Origin: Serilophus lunatus
Lineage: Eukaryota; Chordata; Aves; Passeriformes; Eurylaimidae
Length of the DNA stretch: 64,000 nt
NCBI GenBank assembly: GCA_013399895.1
Contig: VXBA01000881.1
Location: 5,013,241-5,077,240 of the forward strand
Direction: 5' to 3'
Made by a program: the position numbers and the translations under genes. This document shows, piece by piece, positions 24,680 through 35,996 of this stretch (the first letter of the stretch is position 1; each line of letters opens with the position of its first letter). Under the pieces are notes generated by a model that saw only the letters and a list, made by a program, of their open reading frames with translations, was not told the origin of the DNA and searched no databases.

Positions 24680-24749
24680 CACAGAATATTCTGAGTTGGA
24701 AAGAGCCCACAAGGATCATCAAGTCCAGCTCTTAAATGAATGGCCCATC
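24680..24749 (-). mobile_element. 5'-truncated tRNA-Ile SINE fragment
   Basis: Read on the minus strand, this ends in the CR1-like tail ACTCAGAATATTCTGTGAT. Upstream it begins ATGGGCCATTCATTTAAGAG. ATGGGCCA is the last part of the tRNA-Ile acceptor arm, joined to the same linker seen in the songbird SINE family, so the element is truncated inside its tRNA head. A plain CR1 fragment would lack the ATGGGCCATTCA junction. Confidence 0.7.
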
Positions 24750-27131
24750 TTCAGCTCTTTTCAGTAAAGGAGGTTAAAAGCATTGTCCAATTAACACCTG
24801 GACATATTTGCCTTGGATCTGCAGTGTCCCAAGAAAAGCTGTTTGTAGGAAACCAAGCTGTCCTTCTGCATGTCTGTGCCCCTCTCTTGGAAGTGAGGGC
24901 ACAGCAAAGCAGCACTGACAGAGCCTGTCCTCACTCCTTCTTCCCACACAAGGACAACAGCTTTTAATGTGAAAAAATGAATAAAACAATGCAGAATATC
25001 AAGGGTAATGCCAAGTATGTTGTCCAGAAGATACTGGCAATACCGGTGCAATCTCAGCACTGCCTTGAATTGCTCTAAATAAATAATCAGATTGTCACAG
25101 CACCAGGGGTGTCCTCGTATGAATTAAACACATCTTGGGTAGAAGGCAAGGGAACTGCCACTTCCATCTGGGAAAGCTGAGCATAAGTCAGCTGGGACAA
25201 CCAGGAAAGGCTCCTTCCATCCATCCCAGCTCCCTTCTCCCCAGGCTTGTTCAAGTGTTTCATATCTCACCTGGGAAGGCAGCACTGTCCATACATACAG
25301 GGACTGCACTGATGGCAAAACTCTGCTGAGAATGTGGTTATCTCATGGTTCCAGGGGCAGCAGAAGGCCAAGTAACAAGTGAAAAAACAAAATAAACCAT
25401 CTCTTATCCGTTGTCTGAAAGATCTCCTGCTGTGGCTGAGGACATGAGTTTCCCCAAAGATCTAAAGGCATTTGGCTGCTTTTGGATGTTAAAGGATCAC
25501 CAAGCCCAGCTTTACCGTGTGTGCCCTGGCCCACACTGGGGGCTTTGGAGGTGAGCTGGGAATACTGACCCGTGCCAATAATTAGGCTGTTTCTCAGCCT
25601 CCCCTGTGTGGGATCTACCACATGAACTGGCTTCTGGCCAAGACAGCTCAGTTTGTGACTCTTCCCTTCTCATTTCAGGGGCTTTGAACTCCCTTAGATC
25701 ACTTCCTGCCTGCTCTCAGGGGTTTTATTCACCATCATTTGCTGAGTGGGGCATGAGCTCACCGTCCTAAATATCCTCCTCTAACAATCCCTGTGAACAT
25801 CAGGGCTCCACTTCAGGAGCTCGGGAAAGATCAGATCCAACGGCAAAGCTTTCCTTGGTCTCCATGTCCCATCTAATGTCACCCAGTGGAAAAAATCATC
25901 CTTTAGTGCCTTTTGTGTGGCTGCATATGCACAGAGGGTACCATGGGCATCCAGCAGCCAGGAGGACTCTGTGTTCCATAAAGGCTCCAGGAGCAACATC
26001 TGAGGTTACCAAACCATGTCCCTTGGGAACACAGGTCACACACAGGTTCCTGTTCCCTTCCAGAAAACTCAATTATTCACCTAATGGGCAATTTGCTGCC
26101 ATCTGGACACTCGAAGCTTGACCTGCACAATGCCAGACATCGCCATGAAGTCAGTGCTTGGCACTAACAGGGCACTGCCACTGCCTGGCACTGCTGGAGA
26201 ACTGGTTGCTGAACATGACAGCTCGAATCCAATGAGCATTAGAACCTTCAGATGGATATTCCCAGTTTGCTCATCCTTTTCCCTCCCAGCTGAATGTGAT
26301 ACAGGTGCTGGGCAGAGTGTAGGAGGGCAGCCTGTATCCTGTTCCTGGCCCTGCAGAGTTGGTACCAGCTCCTAACGTTCCTGGGCAGCCAGTTTGTGCT
26401 GCTAAATGGCACTTTGCAATCCTGCAGGCTGAGCAGAGCCTAAAGCTTTCAGCCCTGAGTGGTTTTCTGGGAGAGCCAGTCCTTGGCTCTCACACAGGGT
26501 GTTCAGCAGCAAGGTTGTTCCAACAAAGTCTTCTCCAGCATCAGGAAAGGAAAGGAGACCAAGGAAAGGAGATGGCTCTGAAGGCACCACTGTCCACAGC
26601 CCCTCCCCTCTTCACCTACTTGAGTTACACCTGTAAGATCGTGCTCAGAATTCCCTGTAAAAATCAGGATTCTGCATCCAAACTCACTGTCCAGGCCCAG
26701 CACCCAAAGACAGCAGCTCTGCCCTAATAAAGGAGCACAACCCATGCTGCTGGTTTGGTTTTTTTAGGGAAGCAGAGTCCCACTGACCTCAATCCCTTTG
26801 AGCTGACCGGTGATAACATCCACACAAAGGTGTGCTGATATAGAGAGGCACAAGAGTTATGGGGATTTGATTATCCTGAGTTTTGGCTCTGAGGGGAGCT
26901 GAGGACTTGGCAAAAGGCTGGGAATGAGTGTGTGCTCATGCAGGCTGGGCTGGCTGAGCCCATGTGGATGAGCGAGTACGTCTGAGAGAACAAGTGGGCT
27001 GGAGACGTTCGTGCTACGACAGCAGAGCTGACATTCCCAGCAGCTCCCTGCTCAGCCCTCATCCCAAATTCAACACAGCTTCATTTTCCAGTTATGAATT
27101 GCAAAGGACCCACACTCGCACTGAAGCAGGC

Positions 27132-27161
27132 AAAAAAAAAAAAAAAAAGGAAAAAAAAAAA
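27132..27161. repeat. A-rich simple repeat
   Basis: Seventeen As, GG, then eleven As. It could be the decayed tail of a retrotransposed sequence, but nothing recognisable lies immediately 5' of it. Confidence 0.8.
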
Positions 27162-29154
27162 GAAATCAGACATGGGAAGGGAGGACCAGGGAACAGGAAG
27201 CCAAACACAGAACTATTTCCAGGAGGAATAACAGCCATATGGAAAAAGTTACCAAGATGATGAATTCTGCCTTCAATATGTTCAAGAAAGAAACTGCATC
27301 AGACCCAGTCTGGGGGTGGCCAGATCCTTCAAGAGGGGAGAGAAAAAAAAAGCTGCCACCCCAGCTTGAACTTGAACATTTGGTGTTTCATTTGCATCTT
27401 GGAAGGAGGCAACTGTTACCATTCAAACTTTGCATTCTCCTCTTGGATCTCTGCCTTCCCGGGTCACATTTGTGGCTCTCACATAATCAGGAATCCCCCC
27501 GCTACAATATGCTGCTTCTGGCTCGGCCCTGGAACCAAATTCCAGAGCAGCTGACATGGAAATTTACCATCAAACAACTATTAAAGTTTTACCTCAGGCT
27601 GTAAAACTGGTTTCTGTGCTGTGCATGAGAAATGTAAATATGCTGTGGTCACACGTGCCCTGTGGCACTGGGCCATGGAGCTTCACTCTGCCATCTCCTC
27701 GGATTTTGGGAGCCAGGCTGAGGAAGTGGAGGGATGGGAAGAAAACCCCAGCCCCTCACATCTGCTCCCTGCATCTGGCTGGAGGTTTGCAGGCAAATTG
27801 CAAAACCTACCTGAACAAGCCACAGTTATTTTCAATAATTAATTAATTTAGCTTTGTGATCTCCACCTCACCCAGGGTCTCCCTCTGCTGCCACATTCAG
27901 TTTTATTATCCCACTTGAAGGACTGGAAGAAAGTGAAGCATGAAAGGTTTGCACAGAGACGTATCAAGGCAGAGAAACCCCAAAACATACCAGCTGCCCA
28001 CACACACTCTTTTCTCTCCCCAGTGCACAGAGGTGCCCCCTGCGGGAACTCCACCTCATGGAACTGCATTGTGGAGACTCCTCTGCGATCCCTAATATTC
28101 CAATGCAGGCAAATCATTCAAGTACTTGAAGTTTACTGGGATGAATCCAAGCTTTTCTCCAATTAATGGCAATTTCTTTTTCTCCTTTGCATCCCAACTT
28201 CATCTTGTTCCTTTCTTTCCATGCAAATCACCACCCACTTGCCTCCAAGGGTGGACAGCCTTTGCCAATACAAGTATCCAGCAGAGAATTAAAGCTAGAA
28301 AGTATTAACCATCATTGGGTTTTTTCCATCACCATCAAGCTCCAAATCCTCCTCTATTCAAGCTACAAGTGGGCTGATGTACATCTCCTGCAGATGTCTG
28401 TATTCAAGGGGAGAAAAATACAGCAGCAGCAAAATCCTCTTTTGGCTAATAAACAGAAAGTAATTGCAGTTTGTTTCTCTGCTGCCAAAGGAACTGTGGC
28501 ATTGATGGCATTGCTCAGAATCTGATTTGTAGCAGCACTTGTATCATTAGCTTTAGACTCCTGCTAGACCCAATTTCCAGCCTAACTAAACCTCCTCTGC
28601 TCGTATTTTGTCCACCCAACACCCTGACAATGATGGCAGAGATCGTTGTTCTTTCCCATTCCTCACTCAATCACCCAACACTGATCAAGCTTTATTTTTC
28701 CTAATTCAAAATATCACATAGCACAAAAAAAAGCACAATTAGACATTTTCCAGCCCAGCAATAGTCCCAACAATGTGCCAGACTATGAAATCTCAGGGAA
28801 GTTATCTTGCCCAAGACGCAGAAGTGACTCTGCAGTAATAAGGAACCCAAAGAGATTTTGCCACCAGCAAGGTTAAACAATTTCTTCTCCCTTTCTCCTT
28901 TCAGCAAGTGGCTGATTAATTCAGGAGCACAGTAAACAATAAACAGGGATTTTGTGCATAGAGGTGATGATTCAGCCAAAGCAGCAGATCAGCATTTGAG
29001 TAACAGGCTACAAACATGCGCTTCATTTTCCCAATGGCAATTCTCCAGTGAGCAATGGATGTCTTATAAAGCCACCAGGAAACAGCACGGTCCCAGTGTC
29101 AAGAGCTCACCACACCATCAACCCAAAGGGCTGATGTGAAAGCTTTAAAAATTT

Positions 29155-29169
29155 AAAAAAAAAAAAAAA
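29155..29169. repeat. Mononucleotide A run
   Basis: Fifteen consecutive As. No recognisable retroelement precedes it. Confidence 0.8.
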
Positions 29170-29891
29170 TATCAGCCCCCATAGGGGATCACACATCCCA
29201 GGCCCAATTTTTTACATCCAGCAAACGCAGAGCAGCTGGGACATTTCAACTAACATGGCCTAGGAGAATGTGCTGTGTCAAAAAAGATCTTCTGGAAAAG
29301 TGTAAATGGAACAGGACACCTGCAAAACAGCTGCTTTTTGCCTGCATAAACCAAGCTCTGAAAAATGTAAATGATGCAAGAAAAACGTGCTGGGGAAAGT
29401 TCTCCTATAAAGAAGGAAATGAGGAAGGAAAGCATTTGTGCTTCTGCTTTATGCCTCATTTTTTTGTTTTTCCCCATCACAGCCCTGATTGGATCATGTC
29501 TGTTACTTGGATAAAGAGAAGATGGAAATGCTTTCTGTTGCATCAACAGAAAGCAGCATGAAAGATAAATGCTAAGGCAGTGAGCCAGCTCTGGGGTAGC
29601 TCTGGGTCACTCTTGTTCTGCTGCACTCAACAAAACTGCAGGGACTTGCAAAGAGAAAGATTTTGACCTCTTCAGATCCATGACTGGGATGATCTGTACT
29701 TGAAGCAGTTGCAAGCCCATCATATTCCTTTCAAACCAGGGAAAGAGACAACAGCAAATCTGCATCTGGCCTTTGGAGGCTGGTGCTGGGAAGCTGTGAG
29801 TTGTCCCAGGCATGTGAGGATGAATCTGGGAAATTCATCTCCACTTCTGTGGCTTGTTCCTTACCTGCTCATTCAGCAGAACAGCCTGGCA

Positions 29892-29979
29892 AACCCACCT
29901 TGCCAGTTTAAACCCACCTTGCCTGTTTAAACTCACCTTGCCTGTTTAAACCCACCTTATCTATTTAAACCCACCTGCC
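29892..29979. repeat. 19-bp tandem repeat, about 4.6 copies
   Basis: Four consecutive 19-base units start at 29892, 29911, 29930 and 29949, followed by a partial unit at 29968. The core is AACCCACCTTGCCTGTTTA, with one to three substitutions per unit. Adjacent units create repeated TTTAAA palindromes at each junction. Confidence 0.9.
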
Positions 29980-30699
29980 ACCAGCACCACAGGGATCTCC
30001 TAAAAACTCCTGCCAGATTTAGTGAAGCAGCAGTAACCAAGTGGTTAACTAAGCTAAGAAATATATCCACTCTACTTAAGCAAAGCAGAGCAGCAAGGGG
30101 GCCCCGTGGTGTTGACAACTCTAACAGCAAATTAAGAAGCTAAAATAAAATGCACCATCAAGCAAGCAGCTGGAGTGGGGCCAGAAATCTGAAATAGATG
30201 TAAAGAAAACTGTATGGAGAAATCAGCTCCAAGCAGGCTCACTGAGCTCAATTACTAGAAATTAGAGAAGGAAATGGAAAAAATTCTATTGTAAGGATAG
30301 AATGCATGATGTGGCAGCAATGGTGGCTGCTCTGTTTATTGTGTCTCTCCTAATCATGTTTTTATAGCAACCTCAGATCAGAATGCCACCGATACAGGAG
30401 GGCAGCCTGCCACTTCCAGGCAGCAATTCACAGCTTACATTTGCAGCACCAAACTGGAAGGGAAATTCTGAGCTGGGGTCTGTGCTGTGACCCCGCTGAC
30501 ACTGCCATGTGCTCACAGCCTCACTCACAAGGCTGGAGACAGGCTGAGGAAGCCAGAGAGATTTACAGAAGTTCCAATCAGGTTTTTTCTTGCACATTTT
30601 GAGGCAGTACAGCCCTGCTTTGAAACCCTACTATGCAGCAAAGAGCACTGAGAGGAGACATTTACTTAAAAAGCAAACTGAACAACTCATGAGCAGCCA

Positions 30700-30754
30700 T
30701 GAATATTCTCAGTTGGAAGGGACCCACAAATCCAACTCTTTAGGGAATGGTCCA
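30700..30754 (-). mobile_element. 5'-truncated SINE fragment
   Basis: The minus strand reads GGACCATTCCCTAAAGAGTT followed by the CR1-like tail with CCCTTCCAACTGAGAATATT. The linker matches the 24.7-kb copy, and a short deletion has removed the middle of the tail. It is probably the same SINE family, but a CR1 terminus is the alternative. Confidence 0.55.
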
Positions 30755-31264
30755 GACAAAACAACAGAAAACAACACAAAGTTTAAGCCACTGTGGTCAT
30801 AAGAGCTGGCAATGCTGCAGCAGTGAGCAGAGAGCATCAATGCCCACACTGAAGAGGTTTGAGGTCATTATCCAAGAGCACTCAAACCTCCAAGCACAGC
30901 TCAGCAGCATCAGCTCCCTGTCCATGGAGCCAGCTCAGGGCTCTCCTTTCTCAGGACCTTTCAGAGCCTGCCCATCTCCTCTGGACAGAGAAAACACACT
31001 TACTCTTTCAACAGGAGCGACCTGTAGTGATTATTTCCCCTCATGAGCTCTGAAGGAGGGGAAAGAAGTAGGAACAGGCTTATTTTTACATCCCCACGTT
31101 CCCCCTATGAGCAGATCGAGTTACAGCACCTGGTCAGCCAAAACTACAGAAAATGATTCTTCGAGTCACAGGAATAGGCACAAATTATGAGCTCAGATTG
31201 CTGGGCATCACCTGAAAGTATTTTAGAGAAGAAACCCTCTTTGGCTGCAGTCAGTTGAACTCAG
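30755..31264. other. Unique DNA, no gene seen
   Basis: The only ORF of size is a 99-aa plus frame (30747-31046) with no domain. Confidence 0.4.
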
Positions 31265-31462
31265 AAAGATCATTGAATCCCAAAAGGGTTTGGCCTGGAA
31301 GGACCTTAAAGGTCATCTCTTCACACCCGCTGCCATGGGCAGGGACACCTCCCACCATCCCAGGTGGCTCCAACCTCGCCTTGGACACTCCCAGGGATGG
31401 GGCAGCCACAGCTTCTCTGGGCACCCTGTGCCAGGGCCTCCCCACCCTCCCAGAATTGAGAA
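31265..31462 (-). mobile_element. CR1: CR1 LINE fragment
   Basis: This minus-strand copy runs from GGTTTGGCCTGGAAGGACCT through CAGGGACACCTCCCACCATC to CAGGGCCTCCCCACCCTCCC. Immediately after its 5' end a 13-base motif (TTGAGATGCAAAA) is duplicated in tandem at about 31467-31492. This is the only CR1 between 20.1 and 38.2 kb. Confidence 0.92.
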
Positions 31463-33501
31463 GAATTGAGATGCAAAATTGAGATGCAAAAACTTGTGGA
31501 CAAAGGAAAAGCAAATCCACATTGTCCATATATCACCACACTCACTCATGTAGCCCAACAGGGCACTGGAGCAGTCAAATCTTGCTCAATCTTTTTTTGT
31601 GGCACAGAAACACATTTAGAACATCCCTGAAGTCCCACCCTTCCCACACACTGTCCCCTCTCCTGCCATAGACCCCCCAGGAAGGTCTCTGGTTTGTTCC
31701 CAGAGTCCATTAGACTGGATATTCCAGAGCTGCATCTCCTGTCTGGGGAGCCAGGAATTGCAAAAGGTTGAAAGTATCTGCCTTAACCTGGTAAGTGCCA
31801 TGGGTCCAGGTAAAACCACTTGTTATGGTTCAAGTTCTCCTAAATCTGGGAGGATTTGTCCTCAGTTCCTCAAATCTTTACTCCCAAATGAAATCTTGGC
31901 TTTGTAGTTGCTCAGTCACAGTTTCCCTTCACCCTTCCCTCTGCAGCTCTACCTCCATCCCTTGCATCCATTCCCTTTCTTATTTCCTGTGATCAGAGGT
32001 TGTTGATAAATGAATTTAGCTGCACAATTTTTTCCTCCTGAAATGAAGCAGGACCATGGACAGTCTCCAGAAACAGGGCAGCTCAGACCTGGGAGCAGGT
32101 CTCACAGCACAGGACATGACAGAGCTCAAACCCAGGTACCACCTGCTCCCCAACATGGGGAACAGCCCTAGAGACCCCCCTGGGCAGGACACCAGCCTTG
32201 CTCTCACTTTGTCTCACTAAAACTTCCATCCACCTTTCCCCTGGCAGGGATGGAGATGGATTGGGAGCTGGAGGAAGTGCTCTCTCTCCAGCTCAATGTT
32301 TAAATCTACTTAATTTCTTCAAAATGTTTTCTGTTATTAGATTTCAGGAGAGGGGAAAAAAACCCAAACATGTTCAGTTACACAAGTAAAAGGAAAGAGA
32401 CTGATTCTTGATTTTGCTTGTTTAAAGGGCTTGTGGGTGTGTGCATCTCCAAGTTTACTCCTTTGTATTCTTCCACCAAAAATCATCTCTTTCTCCAAAC
32501 TGCACTTGGAGGCCCCTGGTGAGCTCAGCAGCTCTGTAAAAAGCCGACAAAACAACTCCGTCCTCCAAGGATCTCACATTTGGCATTGAAGTGGGTTTTG
32601 TGCTGTTGACATTCCCAATCCCTAAGGAAGGGCAAGGCCAAAAATACCACCTCAATGCTTCCATGCTGTGCAGGCCCACAGGCAGCACACACCTGCCACA
32701 CGTCCCCACAGCCCAGGGGCTCCCACAGCCCCCGAGCTGCTGGTCCCAGTCCAGCCCAGCCCAGCAGGGACCACAACCACCATCTGACGGCTGCTCGGGG
32801 CCTTGCGGGAAGCGAGTGGGATGGATCCAGGTCCTGGTGGGCAGGTGTCCATGTGTCTCAGCCCCACTGCCTGCCAGGATAAGGCTGGGACGGAGCCAGG
32901 CATGAGCAGGATGGGGTCCTCTGAGGTCTGGCCTGGCAGGGAGGCTCACGGGCACCTGCCCCGTGCTCCAAGTCTGACACCTTGTGCTGAGAAGGCTACA
33001 ACCTCACATCCCCTGTGGGTGAGGCTCTTCCATCCCTTTTCCATGCTCAGCAAACCTGTAAGAAGCCCAGGGTGCCCAGCACACAGCTCCAAACTATCCC
33101 TTCCCCTCTGTGGTTCAGGGAGGTGGTGAAGAGCTTGCAAGCAGCTCGGGCTTGCAGTTTTTCTTCAGCATAGAGACGCTTAGGGGTTTTTTTCCTGGGA
33201 AGACCATGGAAAAGCAAGCTAGAAGGTGGCGTAGGCCTGAGGCACCAAGGAAGGCATTAGGGTTCATCAGGAATAGGAGAGAAACTGTCAAGGAGAAGGG
33301 GGCGATGAAGACGCCGGCGAGGCAGGACCGCAGGGGTGGGTGCTGGAGATGCTGGGGAAGCTGCTGAAGGGGTGGAGGGATGTTAAAAAAATCAAGCAAG
33401 AACGAATTCTGGGTGTAAAACTGGAGATTTGGTAAATCAGCTCTGATTTTCAGAAGGGAGAGGAGGGTAAATGCCTTTGGACAATCAATTTGGGCCATGA
33501 A
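31463..33501. other. Unique DNA, locally GC-rich, no gene seen
   Basis: A GC-richer zone lies at about 32680-32960, and six CpGs fall between 33301 and 33333. Frames of 166 aa on minus (32455-32955) and 104-108 aa on plus overlap there. Open frames on both strands point to base composition, and no motif is recognisable. Confidence 0.4.
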
Positions 33502-33634
33502 ATCACAATATTCTGAGTTGGAAGGGACCACAAGGAACATCCAGTCCAATCCTGGCAAACAGCCCATAATGGGATAGAACTTGCAACCTTGGCATTATTA
33601 GGACCATGCTCTAACCAACTGAGTAATCTCAGAG
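33502..33634 (-). mobile_element. tRNA-Ile-headed SINE with CR1-like tail (TguSINE1-type)
   Basis: The minus strand begins with about 70 bases that align to tRNA-Ile(AAT): a degenerate A box at 33615-33626 (TTACTCAGTTGG), GGTTAGAGCATGG, an anticodon loop at 33595-33601 with AAT at 33599-33597, and a B box at 33572-33581 that has lost its CG (AGTTCTATCC). The acceptor end merges into a linker and then a CR1-like 3' terminus (CCCTTCCAACTCAGAATATT). The tRNA head plus LINE-type tail defines a SINE moved by CR1 machinery. The name TguSINE1, for the zebra finch family, is from memory. This is the only copy here that keeps both promoter boxes, and damage to both makes it inactive. Confidence 0.85.
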
Positions 33635-33951
33635 TCATAAAAATTCTCAGTCTGCCCAGGGCAGAGGAGGAGGAGAAGTTCAGAGAGAGAGAGGAGAGAG
33701 TGCCAAGCACAGAGGAGACACAGCCAGGTCCATGTGACACACCCCGAGCTGCCCCAGCCTGTATGAGAACCACAGCCCCATGAGGCCCCCAGGGGATGTG
33801 GACCAGTGGGATTTGTCCATCCCAGGAAGAAATCCTCACCAGCTCCCTGCAGAGAGTGGAGAATTCTGTGAGGAATTTGCTGCAGGAGCCCAGGATACAG
33901 CCCTGCTCCCGAGTGGGCGGCGCAGCCTCATCCTTCATGAATGAAAATATT

Positions 33952-33968
33952 AAAAAAAAAAAAAAAAA
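33952..33968. repeat. Mononucleotide A run
   Basis: Seventeen As, about 320 bases from the SINE but not part of it. The sequence upstream is unrecognised. Confidence 0.8.
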
Positions 33969-35930
33969 GGAATACAAGAGAGAATCACACCACCCACCAG
34001 CAGGTAGGTTATAAATACCATGGCAGGGGGTGTCTGCAGAGGAACTGGAGGTATTGACTTCATGGCATCGACTTCATTACCATGTAGAGCTCTTTGCTGA
34101 AGCTTTGCTGCGTAGGTCTGACATAACAGCACCAGCCTGGCTGATCTGCCGAGCCCATGCAGCCCCACAAGGAGCTGAAACACCAGGAACAAGCCCAATT
34201 CCTTGCTCAAAAGCAGGCAGATTGTTGCATCCCAACCCCAAAGAGATTTGGTAGCTCTATAAAATCTCCTTGTAAGATCCCAGACAAAAACACAACACTC
34301 CAAATCCTCCCTCAAATGTTTGAAATCTAAGTTGGCCTGAAGAAAGCTGGTGCTGACCTTTCAATGTGGAATGTGCTGAGCTTTGCAACAGCTTGAGCAG
34401 GGCAAAATTAAAAGATTTGGCAAGTGTCTGCTGAGATCACCTACCTAGTGTGCTCACCAAGCAAAGAGAAAAGAGGAATTCCATCAGAACCCTTCACAGA
34501 ATCAATTCAGGAGAGAAAGTCACTCCTCTGTGGCTGAATCAGTGCTGGACAGAGCCCAAGTCTAGTCTGAGCTGCACATAAATCACAAGACTGGCTCATT
34601 TCTGCATCAACAAACTCCATATAACAGTGATCAGACCCCAAAGCTTGAATTCCTATTTCTCCCCCAAAATCTCCTATAGTGGGGATTGCAGCAATGTTCA
34701 TTTATGAAGACAAAAAAGATATAAAAACACATAATAGCACAAAGAGATCTATATGTTTAGAGAAATGTTTGGATTGACTGTTGCAGAGAAAGAACATTGT
34801 CACCTGGAGAATGAGCCTGGAGGAAGAGCTGAAAGGATGGGAACTGCTGGCAGAGGGAGGGGAGGAATAGGCTGGATGCTCCCAGAAGGCAAAACAGTCT
34901 CAGGCACAGGCAGAACCTGCTTGTGAGGGGTGCTTGAGTCACTTTTGCCTGGATTCTTAGAAAATAAAAGAACCCTGTGGACTCCACTGTGGTGTTGTCT
35001 GTGTGCCACAAGTCTCAGCTTTGCCCTGCAGCAGCAAAGCAAAGGGAGCAGGGAAACAAGGCCCAGCTCCCAGGAGGGTGTGGGGATGCTCAGCAGCCTC
35101 TGGAGGTGCCCCAGAAGGTAAAACAACCTCAAGTTACCAAACAGAACAAGCCTGGTCACAAACAAAGGGGACAGCAGGGACCAGCCAAGGCCAAACCAAG
35201 CCCCAGAGGCAGCAGAGAGATTTCCTCCCCATGTGGCTCCATGGTAAGAGGTGTTGGGAGCCCCATGGATATTCCTCAGTGCAAACACAGTGACTGAACA
35301 AATCACATGGACTTTACAGGCTCATACACCCAGCACTGCCAGAGCTTTAGCAAGTCCCCAGGCTGCTGTAAGGAGAAACAATTAAACAGCTCTAAAGCTA
35401 CCTGTAGGAACATCTCTTCTGCTTTATCACTCAGTGCTAAGATGCTCACAGAATTTAGTTTACTGTTGAGAGCTCCCGGGATGCAACTTGGGATTTATCC
35501 CTGAACACAACACACCTTTCCATCACAGCTGCTCAATCCTCCAACCACCCACAAAGGCAGACTCATGTTCCCTTTTGTAAGTGGATGTGTTAGAAAAGAG
35601 AAAACACTTTACCACAGCAAGAGAAGTGCCAAGTGCCAAAGCACAGGTTGCTGCTGCTCCCACCCAGCCCATGGAAGTGTCAAACCAAACATGTTGCTCC
35701 TCCAAACACACCCTTGCAAGAGAGAGTTTAGTTGGGGAAACTTAATAAAGAAATGTGCACAACATGTCCCAGCATTAAAGTTGTGTGCTTAGACTCTCAT
35801 TGGAGTTGTATGTCTGGAGATCTTTATTCTTGTTATTATTTATCTCTTTGTTCCAACTCTTTTATCAAGAATGTTACATCAGCCAGAAACTCTGCATACA
35901 GATACAATACTACTAATAATTCTGATACTA

Positions 35931-35996
35931 ATAGTAGTAGTAGGAAGAAAGAAGAAAGATGAAGAAGAAAGAAGAAAGAAGAAAGAAGAAAGAGAA
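35931..35996 (+). repeat. Purine-rich microsatellite (AGT then GAAGAAA)
   Basis: A short TAGTAG stretch passes into repeated GAAGAAA-type units, giving about 50 uninterrupted purines apart from one T. Short Lys/Glu-rich ORFs across it are artefacts. Homopurine tracts of this kind can form triplex DNA. Confidence 0.85.

Larger units (their letters stand above)
24750..30699. other. Unique DNA with simple repeats, no gene seen
   Basis: This is a 6-kb stretch without CR1. It holds the A-rich run at 27132-27161, the A run at 29155-29169 and the 19-bp tandem repeat at 29892-29979. The largest frames (122 aa at 26359, 121 aa at 27239 and 119 aa at 28166) show no family motif and no convincing splice borders. 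Confidence 0.4.

Noticed and set aside
33555..33634. Functional tRNA-Ile gene on the minus strand
   Set aside because: Both promoter boxes are altered, the acceptor stem does not pair properly, and the sequence runs directly into a CR1-like tail, so it is a SINE head.
33450..33977. 175-aa minus-strand ORF beginning with a poly-Phe stretch
   Set aside because: It starts in the A run at 33952-33968 and reads through the SINE, so it is an artefact.
35931..35996. Lys/Glu-rich coding segment
   Set aside because: It is a GAAGAAA microsatellite; charged residues appear in any purine-rich repeat.
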